14,431 nucleotides of DNA from positions 1 through 14,431 of the forward strand of contig JAEZKH010000241.1 in NCBI GenBank assembly GCA_023415515.1, written 5' to 3'. Numbering within the stretch: position 1 is the first letter of the stretch; every line of letters begins with the position of its first letter. Origin of the DNA: Actinomycetes bacterium (GTDB lineage Bacteria; Actinomycetota; Actinomycetes; Mycobacteriales; Mycobacteriaceae). Below, piece after piece: positions 7,445 through 14,251 of this stretch. The position numbers were made by a program, and so were the translations under genes. A model generated the notes under the pieces. The model searched no databases. It saw only the letters and a list, made by a program, of their open reading frames with translations, and was not told the DNA's origin.

Positions 7445-8611
7445 GTGACTTATGCCGGTCCGCCGCAGCAGCCACTTCAGTTTCTACCGCCGTATCCGCC
7501 GATACAGAAAAAAGTCCGCAAGGTCGGGGCTCCGCTGGCCGTGCTGATCCTGCTCGGCACCATCGCGGGGCTGATCGTCATCGCCCTCACCGCGTTCAAT
7601 CCCGTCGGCACGTCCATCGGCTTCATCCTCTCCAGCGTCGCGATGACCGTCGTCGTGCTGGCCTACCTGTGGCTGGACCGGTGGGAACCCGAACCGCCGC
7701 GGCTGCTGGTGCTTGCGTTCCTGTGGGGAGCAACCGTCGCCGTGATCATCGCATCGATTCTGCAGCTCGTCACCGAGGCGGCGATCAATCCCGGCGCGGC
7801 CGATGGCGCGAGCCCGGTGACGATCGTGCTCGGCGCCCCGCTGACCGAAGAGGCGGCCAAAGGGCTGCTTCTGCTGCTGATGATGACGGGCAGCCGGCGC
7901 AACGAGCTGAACTCGCTGACCGACTGCCTGGTCTATGCCGGCCTGGTGGGTGCCGGCTTCGCGTGGTTGGAGGACATCCTCTACATCGGCGGTGGCGAAA
8001 CCGTCGGCGATTCCCTCGTGACCGCGGCGATGCGCCTCATCATGGCGCCGTTCGCGCACTCCTTGTTCACCACGTTCTTCGGCATCGGGGTGTGGTTCGC
8101 GTTGCACCGCCGCAACGTGCTCGCCAAGGCGGCCTGCATCCTGCTCGGCTACCTCGGCGCGGTGATCATGCACGGCCTGTGGAACGGGTCATCGCTACTG
8201 GGCGTCGAGGCGTACTTCGGGGTGTACTTCCTCTGGATGGTGCCGATCTTCGGGTTGATGATCCTGCTCGGGATCGCCAGCAGGCGCAGGGAACAACGCA
8301 TCACCGCGGAGAAGCTGCCCGGGATGGTGGCGGCCAATCTCGTGACGCCCAACGAAGCGACATGGCTCGGCTCGATCAGGGCTCGTAAGGCGGCGATCGC
8401 CCAGACGCGCCGGGCAGGCGGAAAGGCGGCCGCAGAATCCGTCAAGGTCTTCGCCTATCAGGTCGTCGAATTGGCGTTCGTGCGCGACCGCATCGACCGC
8501 GGCTTCGGTGACGAGCGCGTGCACGCGCTGTTGACCGAGGAGACCTACGCGGTGTACGGCGCACGCGCGGCCGCCCCCGCGCTCGCGGGCCTCGCCGCCT
8601 TCCGGGGGTAG
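7445..8611 (+). CDS. PrsW-family intramembrane metalloprotease
   Basis: PrsW proteins are membrane-embedded metalloproteases related to type II CAAX proteases. The Bacillus founder cleaves an anti-sigma factor. This 388-residue protein has a Pro-rich cytoplasmic start (residues 5-19), then about eight hydrophobic segments up to residue 278 and a soluble C-terminal tail of about 110 residues. The family motifs are complete: EEAAKG (135-140) with the Glu-Glu pair, Asp160, Glu176 in GFAWLED, His204 in APFAHS, and His243 and Asn247 in MHGLWNG. It is therefore likely to be catalytically competent. LDRWEPEPPR (77-86) is another family hallmark. The GTG start at 7445 gives MTYAGPPQQP and fits a leaderless promoter. 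It is divergent from rpsA and followed after 74 bases by the LacI gene. Its target is unknown, and no sigma/anti-sigma pair is nearby. Confidence 0.9.
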   Translation: MTYAGPPQQPLQFLPPYPPIQKKVRKVGAPLAVLILLGTIAGLIVIALTAFNPVGTSIGFILSSVAMTVVVLAYLWLDRWEPEPPRLLVLAFLWGATVAVIIASILQLVTEAAINPGAADGASPVTIVLGAPLTEEAAKGLLLLLMMTGSRRNELNSLTDCLVYAGLVGAGFAWLEDILYIGGGETVGDSLVTAAMRLIMAPFAHSLFTTFFGIGVWFALHRRNVLAKAACILLGYLGAVIMHGLWNGSSLLGVEAYFGVYFLWMVPIFGLMILLGIASRRREQRITAEKLPGMVAANLVTPNEATWLGSIRARKAAIAQTRRAGGKAAAESVKVFAYQVVELAFVRDRIDRGFGDERVHALLTEETYAVYGARAAAPALAGLAAFRG

Positions 8612-8650
8612 GGCCCGCCCGCGTTGCGCCGCGGAGGCCCCTGCAGTCGC

Positions 8651-8656
8651 TATCGT
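8651..8656 (+). promoter_or_regulatory. Candidate -10 element of the LacI-family gene
   Basis: TATCGT fits the mycobacterial TANNNT pattern and would start transcription near 8663, giving a 23-base leader that contains a strong GGGGAGG ribosome-binding site (8674-8680). I see no convincing -35. Confidence 0.3.
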
Positions 8657-8685
8657 TGAGACCTGCGCTGACCGGGGAGGTGACG

Positions 8686-9690
8686 GTGGCAAGTATCCGA
8701 GACGTGGCGGCCGCCGCAGGGGTATCGCCGACCACCGTCTCCCACGCGTTGAACAACCGGGGACGCATCGCCGAGGAAACCCGCGTCCGGGTTCTGCAGG
8801 CCGCGGCCCAATTGGGTTATCAGGCAAACGTTCACGCACAACAGCTCGTCACCCGGCGAAGCAGGATCATCGCGATCCAATTGCCCGCCCTCGAGAATTC
8901 ACGGGGACCGGCGCTCCCCGATTCGGCGTACTTCCTCGACGTGATCAACGGTGCCGCGGCGGCGGCCGACAGCGCCGGCTACGCGTTGGTCGTCACCCCG
9001 TCGGGCGGCAGGGCCAGCATCTTCGGCGGCTTCGCCATCGACGGAGCGATCATCGTCGATCCGCAGGGTGACGAGCCGATTTTCGGCACGGGAGTGCCCG
9101 TCGTCACGGTGGGCCACGCGTTGTGCGAGACCCACGATGTACTCACGGTCGACAACGACCACGCGGCGGCGGCGCGCTTGGTCCTCGACCACTTCGAGCA
9201 GACCGGGCGACGCCGCCCCGCCATGGTCGCCGATGACACCCGCCGGTCGTACGTCGACGACGTGATGTCCGGCTATCGCGACTGGGTCCGGCACAACGGC
9301 GGCCGGGACATCACCCTCACCCTCGGTTCGCTGGAGCCCCGCGCGGTCGACCGCGTCGTCGAGAAACTTCGCTCGCAACGCGTCGACGCCGTCTACACCA
9401 GTTCCGACGATCTCGCGCTCGCCGTGCTCGACGCCGCGTCGCGCGCCGGTCTTGGCGTGCCCGACGAGTTGGCCATCGCGTCGGCGGTGGACGCCCGATC
9501 GCTGACGCTGACCTCGCCGCAGATATCCGCCACGGATCTCTTCCCGTTCCGCACCGGCGGAACGGCCGCGCAGCTGCTGATGGACCGTCTGGAAAGCGAC
9601 GCGAAAGGCGAAGACACCCGCCTCATACCCACGCAGTTCGTGGCACGCGCGTCCTCGGCCGCCGCGGAGCCGGCGTCGAGTTCGGTGTGA
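8686..9690 (+). CDS. LacI-family transcriptional regulator
   Basis: This is a LacI/GalR-type repressor of 334 residues that binds palindromic operators as a dimer and responds to a small ligand. The N-terminal helix-turn-helix is SIRDVAAAAGVSPTTVSHALN (split here: SIRDVAAAAGVS, then PTTVSHALN; about residues 3-23), followed by a hinge region (about 45-58). The rest is a periplasmic-binding-protein-like ligand domain (about 59-320), with VDNDHAAAARLVLDHF and a YTSSDDLALAVLDAA stretch typical of the family. GTG 8686 is preferred because GGAGG ends five bases before it and LacI proteins start within a few residues of the helix-turn-helix; GTG 8680 is in frame but overlaps the ribosome site. The gene lies directly upstream of the DUF1116 promoter, which holds two LacI-type palindromes, so it probably controls the cluster. 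The ligand is unknown. Confidence 0.93.
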   Translation: MASIRDVAAAAGVSPTTVSHALNNRGRIAEETRVRVLQAAAQLGYQANVHAQQLVTRRSRIIAIQLPALENSRGPALPDSAYFLDVINGAAAAADSAGYALVVTPSGGRASIFGGFAIDGAIIVDPQGDEPIFGTGVPVVTVGHALCETHDVLTVDNDHAAAARLVLDHFEQTGRRRPAMVADDTRRSYVDDVMSGYRDWVRHNGGRDITLTLGSLEPRAVDRVVEKLRSQRVDAVYTSSDDLALAVLDAASRAGLGVPDELAIASAVDARSLTLTSPQISATDLFPFRTGGTAAQLLMDRLESDAKGEDTRLIPTQFVARASSAAAEPASSSV

Positions 9691-9695
9691 CGTGC

Positions 9696-9725
9696 TTGAC
9701 ACGCCAGACAATATGTGACTACTGT
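9696..9725 (+). promoter_or_regulatory. Promoter of the DUF1116 gene cluster
   Basis: A perfect -35 TTGACA (9696-9701) is followed after 18 bases by TACTGT (9720-9725), which fits the mycobacterial -10. It begins five bases after the LacI-family stop codon. Transcription would start near 9732, giving a leader of about 125 bases that contains both LacI-type operators. Confidence 0.6.
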
Positions 9726-9729
9726 CACC
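9714..9729 (+). promoter_or_regulatory. CRP-like binding site over the -10
   Basis: TGTGA-N6-TCACC matches the cAMP receptor protein consensus TGTGA-N6-TCACA at 9 of 10 defined positions. The inner GTGAC / GTCAC repeat is perfect. Because it covers the -10, a bound CRP-type protein would be expected to block this promoter, not activate it. The same repeat could instead serve a GntR-type regulator. Confidence 0.45.
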
Positions 9730-9739
9730 TCGGGCTTCA

Positions 9740-9755
9740 GCCAAAACCATTTGGC
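9740..9755 (+). promoter_or_regulatory. LacI-type operator, upstream copy
   Basis: GCCAAA and TTTGGC form a perfect 6-base inverted repeat around ACCA, just downstream of the predicted transcription start. Its left half, GCCAAAAC, is identical to the left half of the operator at 9826-9843. The two centres are 87 bases apart, so a tetramer or two dimers could loop the DNA. Confidence 0.5.
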
Positions 9756-9825
9756 CGAGGTCACCGCGCTATCTACAAGCCAGCGCCACCCCCGCACGAT
9801 GGCATCGGCGGAGCAGTCTTGCGGT

Positions 9826-9843
9826 TGCCAAAACGTTTTAGCA
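9826..9843 (+). promoter_or_regulatory. LacI-type operator, main copy
   Basis: TGCCAAAACGTTTTAGCA is an 18-base palindrome with a single mismatched pair and a central CG, the hallmark of LacI/PurR-family operators. It is AT-rich in a GC-rich genome and ends 13 bases before the DUF1116 ATG. Together with the adjacent LacI-family gene this is strong circumstantial evidence of local control. Confidence 0.75.
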
Positions 9844-9856
9844 CGAAGGCGGAAAG

Positions 9857-11086
9857 ATGCGAGACCACCGGGAAAAAGCCAACCGGGCCGCGGTAGAGGC
9901 GCTCGTCGCCTCCGATCCCGTGCTGGTCGCGGTCGAAAGCGCCGAGCGTGCCATGGGGCTGCCGAAGTCGACGGTGCTCACCTCGGGGCCGGCGATGCCG
10001 TTCGGCTCGTACACCGGCGGCCAGCGGGCAGCGATCATCGGTGGTGCGCTCTACGAAGGGCTCGCGTCCGACGAGGCCGAGGTCGTCGCCGCCTTCGAAC
10101 GCGGCGAGATCGAGGTTCGGGGCTGCCAGGAGTTCGGCTGCGTCGGTTCGCTTGCCGGTGTCACCACCGCGTCGATGCCGGTGGTCGTCGTTGCCGACGA
10201 CCGCACCGGCGAACGTGCCTTCTGCACCCTCTACGAAGGCGACAGCGCCGACCGCCTCAACTACGGCACCTACACCGAGGCGACCAGGAGCAACCTCGAG
10301 GACTTGCGTCTACGGGTCGCACCGGCGCTGAATACCCTGATCAATTCACAAACCGAAGCGCTGCGGCTCAAGCCGATCATGTCGCGCGCACTGACGATGG
10401 GCGACGAACTGCACAGCCGCAACGCCGCGGCCACGCTGTTGCTGCTCCGGCGGTTGCTCGTCGGCGCAAAACAGCTCGGCGCCGAACTCGAGGCGGTGCT
10501 CGATTCACTGTGCGACGACTATTTCTTCCTTCGCCTGTCCATGGCCGCCAGCAAGGTGATGGCCAACGCGATGCGCGGTTTCGACGGCTCCAGTGTGGTC
10601 ACCGCCATGGCGTTCTCCTGCGCCGAGTTCGGGATCCAGACCTCCGGCACCGGCGACACATGGTTCACCGGTCCCCTGCCGACCTTCGACGACTACCTCC
10701 TGGAATCGGGGTACGGCACCGGGGACATCGAGTTCATGGGCGGCGAGAGCACCATCACCGAGGTGGTCGGCCTCGGCGGCCTCGCGCAGGCGGCCGGCCT
10801 GCCCCTCAATCGCTCCAGCGGCCGCGACGCCTCGACGATGATCGCGCGTACCACCGCGATGTACGAGATCACCGTCGCCGAAAGTCCCGATTTTCTCATC
10901 CCGGTCCTCAACTATCGGGGCACACCACTGGGCCTTGACGTCGAAAAGATCGCCGCCGGAGCCGACGTCACGCCTTTTCTCGACATCGGCATCGCAGGCC
11001 GATCAGGACGACAGATCGGAGGTGGCGTCGCCAAAGCACCCCTCGTGCCCTTTACAAAGGCATGGGATGCGCTGCACCCCACGTAA
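9857..11086 (+). CDS. DUF1116 family protein, AllG/YlbE-like
   Basis: The 409-residue protein is a full-length member of the DUF1116 family. E. coli AllG (YlbE) is the studied member: AllF, AllG and AllH together form oxamate carbamoyltransferase, which moves a carbamoyl group between oxalurate and oxamate plus carbamoyl phosphate at the end of anaerobic allantoin breakdown. Shared blocks are GALYEGLASDEAE (63-75), GVTTASMPVVVV (101-112), TMGDELHSRN (180-189), FGIQTSGTGDTWFT (258-271), GGESTITEVVGLGG (295-308) and the C-terminal IGGGVAKAPL (387-396). No FdrA/AllF or DUF2877/AllH gene is in view, so the reaction here is uncertain. It begins the operon-like run with the permease and glutamine-synthetase-like gene. 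GAAGG and GGAAAG just before ATG 9857 could serve as the ribosome site. There is no signal peptide, so it is cytosolic. Confidence 0.88.
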   Translation: MRDHREKANRAAVEALVASDPVLVAVESAERAMGLPKSTVLTSGPAMPFGSYTGGQRAAIIGGALYEGLASDEAEVVAAFERGEIEVRGCQEFGCVGSLAGVTTASMPVVVVADDRTGERAFCTLYEGDSADRLNYGTYTEATRSNLEDLRLRVAPALNTLINSQTEALRLKPIMSRALTMGDELHSRNAAATLLLLRRLLVGAKQLGAELEAVLDSLCDDYFFLRLSMAASKVMANAMRGFDGSSVVTAMAFSCAEFGIQTSGTGDTWFTGPLPTFDDYLLESGYGTGDIEFMGGESTITEVVGLGGLAQAAGLPLNRSSGRDASTMIARTTAMYEITVAESPDFLIPVLNYRGTPLGLDVEKIAAGADVTPFLDIGIAGRSGRQIGGGVAKAPLVPFTKAWDALHPT

Positions 11087-11158
11087 CCCCCGAGTGCCCG
11101 CACCGGACTGCGCTTCCTGCGATCCGTCGGCTGGAGCAATGCTCGCAGCAGACGGTGA

Positions 11159-11183
11159 CGCGGGGTCGACGGGCTGACCCGCG
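11159..11183 (+). terminator. GC-rich hairpin between the DUF1116 and permease genes
   Basis: CGCGGGGTC and GACCCGCG can form an 8-pair stem with one bulged G and an 8-base loop, in the 147-base gap before the permease. There is no T-run. It may be a partial terminator or an RNA processing/stability element that sets different levels for the two genes. The rest of the gap shows GAAGGA (11219-11224) before the permease ATG and no clear promoter. Confidence 0.35.
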
Positions 11184-11233
11184 AGAGTCGATCCCATTTC
11201 GCATACATAGGTTTCAGCGAAGGACTTACGAGT

Positions 11234-12799
11234 ATGGAAAACCTGGCACAGCACAACGAAGTCGATCAGCCGCCGGTGAAAGTCGACGCCGTCGGCAAGG
11301 TCGAGAGCTACGGCATCGAGTACATCCCCGACGAAGACAGGCACTCCCGGCCCCGAAACCTGCTGTGGATCCTCTTCGGCGGAAGCATGACCTTCGGGCT
11401 CATCGTCATCGGCTGGATTCCGGTATCGCTCGGTCTGGGGTGGTGGGCGTCGGCCAGTGCGATCGTTGTGGGCTCGGCGATCGGCGCGACCCTGATGGCC
11501 CCGATGACATTGTTGGGTCTGCGAAGCGGCAGCAACAACCCAGTCGCCAGCGGCGCCCACTTCGGTGCGCTCGGCCGGATGATCGGCTCGGCCCTCGGTA
11601 TCACCGCCGACATCGTTTTCGCCGCGCTGTGCATATGGGCGGCCGGAGAGGTTCTGGCGCGCAGCGTCGTACGGATCTTCGCCATCGAAAGCGAAACGGT
11701 GACCGTCGTACTGCTGGTCGTCGCCTACACCCTCGTCGCGGTCGTCATGACCGTCATCGCGGTGATGGGTCACGCCAACATGGTCTCGTTCACCAAGTGG
11801 ATGGTGCCCACCGCCGGCGGCATGATGCTCCTCTATGTCTTCGTCGCCGCTCCGGACTTCAATCCGGGGTATGCCGGTGGGGAGTACCTGTTGGGAAGCT
11901 TCTGGCCGACATGGATCCTCGGCATGCTCGCGTGCGCAGGCACGGTCAACTCATACGGGCCCTACGCCGGCGACTGGACGCGTCACATCTCGACCAAGAA
12001 GTACCCACCGTCGCACTCGGTGGCGGCCGCCTGGTTCGGCGGATTCTTCGGCATGGGCGGCGCTTTCATGTTCGGTGCGTACACGGCGGTGACCTTCAAG
12101 GACCCGCTCAACTCGTATGCCACAGAATTCGTCAACAACGTGCCGGGCTGGTATCTGATCTTCGCGCTTTATCTGGCGTTCATTCCGGGCACGGCCCAGG
12201 CGGTCATCAACATCTACAACATGGGACTCGACTTCTCGTCGGTCGTGCCCCGCCTCAGCCGGGTGAGGGCGACGGTGTACCTGTCGGTCGTGTCGACGGT
12301 GCTGGTATTCGTTGGCGCGTTCTACCAACAGCTTTCGGCAATCGTGACCTCCTACCTCGCTATCCTCATCGTGCTCGGAGCACCGTGGAGCATCATCAAC
12401 CTCATCGGATACTTCAACAACCGCGGCTACTACGACTCCGATTCGCTCCAGGTGTACAACCGAGGCCAGATGGGCGGTCGATACTGGTCTTCTGTCGGCC
12501 TCAACCACCGAGCTGTGACCGCTTGGCTGACAGCCGTCGTCATCGGAATGCTCTTCGTCAACACGGGGTGGTACGTCGGCCCCGGCGCGGAACTGCTCAA
12601 CGGCGCCGACATGGGCTTCGTCGTCTCGACACTCGTGGCCGCGATTGTCTACATCGCATTCCTCAAATTCAATCCGGAACCGGCATACGTGTTCGGGCCG
12701 AACGGTGCACGCATCGCCAGTGCCCCGCCGGAACGGTACGGAGACTTCATGCCGATCCAGCCGATGGACCTGTCGAAAGTCCGGTTCCGATTTGGCTGA
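11234..12799 (+). CDS. NCS1-family nucleobase/ureide permease
   Basis: This is a 521-residue integral membrane transporter of the nucleobase:cation symporter-1 family (cytosine, purine, allantoin and hydantoin importers). A soluble N-terminus of about 45 residues contains VESYGIEYIP and DRHSRPRNLLWILFGGSMTFG (listed in parts: DRHSRPRNLL then WILFGGSMTFG, about 35-56), the classic entry into helix 1. GLRSGSNNPVASGAHFG (about 95-111) is the family loop around helix 3, and SYGPYAGDWTRHIS (about 238-251) is typical of the cytosine-permease branch. About twelve hydrophobic segments follow. The substrate cannot be read from sequence. Its place between an AllG-like gene and a GlnT-like gene suggests a nitrogen-rich ring or ureide compound. 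A GAAGGA ribosome site lies 9 bases before ATG 11234. The gap to the next gene is 60 bases. Confidence 0.92.
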   Translation: MENLAQHNEVDQPPVKVDAVGKVESYGIEYIPDEDRHSRPRNLLWILFGGSMTFGLIVIGWIPVSLGLGWWASASAIVVGSAIGATLMAPMTLLGLRSGSNNPVASGAHFGALGRMIGSALGITADIVFAALCIWAAGEVLARSVVRIFAIESETVTVVLLVVAYTLVAVVMTVIAVMGHANMVSFTKWMVPTAGGMMLLYVFVAAPDFNPGYAGGEYLLGSFWPTWILGMLACAGTVNSYGPYAGDWTRHISTKKYPPSHSVAAAWFGGFFGMGGAFMFGAYTAVTFKDPLNSYATEFVNNVPGWYLIFALYLAFIPGTAQAVINIYNMGLDFSSVVPRLSRVRATVYLSVVSTVLVFVGAFYQQLSAIVTSYLAILIVLGAPWSIINLIGYFNNRGYYDSDSLQVYNRGQMGGRYWSSVGLNHRAVTAWLTAVVIGMLFVNTGWYVGPGAELLNGADMGFVVSTLVAAIVYIAFLKFNPEPAYVFGPNGARIASAPPERYGDFMPIQPMDLSKVRFRFG

Positions 12800-12824
12800 C
12801 CCCCGCCGCCGAACCACTGAGTAC

Positions 12825-12854
12825 ATGTCGAAACCGAAAGAGAAAGAGACGTAA
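12825..12854 (+). CDS. Possible 9-residue leader peptide upstream of the GlnT-like gene
   Basis: ATG at 12825 opens a 9-codon frame, MSKPKEKET, ending in TAA five bases before the next ATG. It is charged and has no clear ribosome-binding site. It could couple translation to the downstream gene, or it could be a chance frame within a purine-rich stretch that itself acts as the ribosome site. Confidence 0.2.
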   Translation: MSKPKEKET

Positions 12855-12859
12855 CGAGA

Positions 12860-14242
12860 ATGGATACCCTCCGCGCGGTCGACCCCGCGCACGCCAAGAA
12901 GACCCGTGAGCTGGCCGACGCAGGCGTTCGGTATGTGACAGCCGCGTGGATCGACATCCTCGGCCGGTCACGGGGAAAGAGTCATCCCATCGAACGCTAC
13001 TCGGAGCTGCTGGCGGGGTTCGCCCGCTACACGCCGCGCGGCATCAACGGCATCGGGCAGATGGACCCGGTCGAAGAAGAGGTCACCGCAATCCCTGACC
13101 CCGACACGCTGACGGTGCTGCCCTGGGACAAGCGGTTCGCGTGGATGGCCTCCGACATGTGGTCCGACAAGGGCGAACCGTTCGCACTGTGCCCCCGATC
13201 GATTCTGAAGCGGCAGATCCAGCGCGCCGCCGACAAGGGCTACCGGTGCACGCTGGGGATCGAGCCCGAGTTCTACCTCTACCGGCCCGAGAACCTGACG
13301 TCGACCGGATTCGGTGACCTGACCGCATCCGGTGCGGTCGAACCGAGCCCCGCCTACGACGTCGAGACGACGTACGACGTGTCGGTGTTTCTCGACGACG
13401 TCATCGCGACGATGAAGGAGATCGGCCTCGAAGCCTTCGCGATGGGCGCCGAGGGCGGCGTGAACCAGTTCGAGATCGACTTCTACTACCGCGATCTCCT
13501 CCAGATGGCAGACCGGCTCACGTTGTTCCGGCTGATGATGCACCAGATGGCCAAAAAGCACGGGCTGGCAGTGACTTTCATGCCAAAACCTTTTGCTGAC
13601 TTGTGGGGCTCGGGTGCGCATTTCAACCTCGGACTCTGCACGATCGACGGAGATATCGACGGGAACGAGGAGAGTGTCCTGCGGATCGGTGGATCCAGTG
13701 TGGGCGGCGAAGACGAGTGGTCGAAGGAATCGAAGTACTTCATCGGCGGGCTGCTCAAGCATGCGCGCGCGCTGACTGCGATCACCAACCCTCTCGTCAA
13801 CTCCTACAAGCGGCTGACACCGAGGCTGGTCGACGGGTCGGTGTCGTGGGCGCCGATCAAAATCGCCTACGGACCGAACAACCGGTCCTGCATGGTTCGC
13901 ATCCCGGAGAACCGCCCCGCGATCGAGGTTCGCAATCCCGACGCATCGGCGAACGTGTACCTCGCAGGCGCATTCCTCCTCGCAGCCGGGCTGGACGGCA
14001 TCGACAACGAGATCGACCCCGGGCCGGAGATGGTCGAACTCGCATCGGAGCACGACGAGATCGAGCGGCTGCCTCGCACCCTGCTGGAGGCCATCGAAGC
14101 CTTCGAAGACGACGAATTGAGCCACGAGGTCTTCGGTGACGAGTTCATCAAGGAGTACGTCGCCACCAAGCACACCGAGTGGGAGCAGAACCATCTGCCC
14201 GTCAGCGAGGCCGAGAGGACCCAACACCTGCCCTACTACTAG
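12860..14242 (+). CDS. GlnT-type glutamine-synthetase-like gamma-glutamyl ligase
   Basis: The 460-residue protein has the complete glutamine synthetase fold and would form an amide between glutamate and ammonia or an amine, using ATP. Metal and substrate residues are visible: GIEPEF with Glu135 and Glu137, Glu198 and Glu205 in GAEGGVNQFEID, His254 in GSGAHFN, NSYKR (314-318), Arg342 and Arg347 in NNRSCMVRIP, and Glu356 in AIEVRNPD. Two differences from housekeeping GlnA stand out. The adenylylation site (NLYDLP) is replaced by IERLP, with no Tyr. The flap Glu that guards the ammonium site (YEAP) appears replaced by SWAP (Trp330). This suggests a substrate other than free ammonium, as in gamma-glutamylmethylamide or gamma-glutamylpolyamine synthetases. 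It follows the permease and precedes a glutaminase by 9 bases. A type III glutamine synthetase annotation would be the usual label. Confidence 0.88.
   Translation: MDTLRAVDPAHAKKTRELADAGVRYVTAAWIDILGRSRGKSHPIERYSELLAGFARYTPRGINGIGQMDPVEEEVTAIPDPDTLTVLPWDKRFAWMASDMWSDKGEPFALCPRSILKRQIQRAADKGYRCTLGIEPEFYLYRPENLTSTGFGDLTASGAVEPSPAYDVETTYDVSVFLDDVIATMKEIGLEAFAMGAEGGVNQFEIDFYYRDLLQMADRLTLFRLMMHQMAKKHGLAVTFMPKPFADLWGSGAHFNLGLCTIDGDIDGNEESVLRIGGSSVGGEDEWSKESKYFIGGLLKHARALTAITNPLVNSYKRLTPRLVDGSVSWAPIKIAYGPNNRSCMVRIPENRPAIEVRNPDASANVYLAGAFLLAAGLDGIDNEIDPGPEMVELASEHDEIERLPRTLLEAIEAFEDDELSHEVFGDEFIKEYVATKHTEWEQNHLPVSEAERTQHLPYY
13582..13596 (+). promoter_or_regulatory. Operator-like sequence inside the GlnT-like gene
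   Basis: GCCAAAACCTTTTGC matches the leader operator at 9826 in 13 of 14 aligned bases (TGCCAAAACGTTTT) and the one at 9740 in 13 of 14 (GCCAAAACCATTTG). It encodes the conserved MPKPFA, but with the A/T-ending codons CCA AAA CCT TTT GCT, unusual for this gene. It may be an auxiliary LacI operator. Confidence 0.35.
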
Positions 14243-14251
14243 GACCCAGCG

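Noticed and set aside
8611..8640. GGGCC / GGCCC inverted repeat after the PrsW-type gene as a terminator
   Set aside because: The arms are only 5 bases with a 20-base loop in GC-rich DNA, which is expected by chance.
9687..9896. 69-codon frame across the LacI-DUF1116 gap
   Set aside because: It runs through the promoter and operators and into the DUF1116 gene in another frame, with no ribosome site.
11087..11233. Riboswitch upstream of the permease
   Set aside because: I could see only a simple bulged stem and no conserved purine, guanidine or glutamine aptamer core.
11062..12909. Plus-strand frame of 615 codons over the permease
   Set aside because: It is Arg/His-rich, out of frame with a clear NCS1 permease, and has no motif.
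12968..14227. Minus-strand frame of 419 codons opposite the GlnT-like gene
   Set aside because: It is an antisense shadow caused by high third-position GC, with no start signal or recognisable domain.
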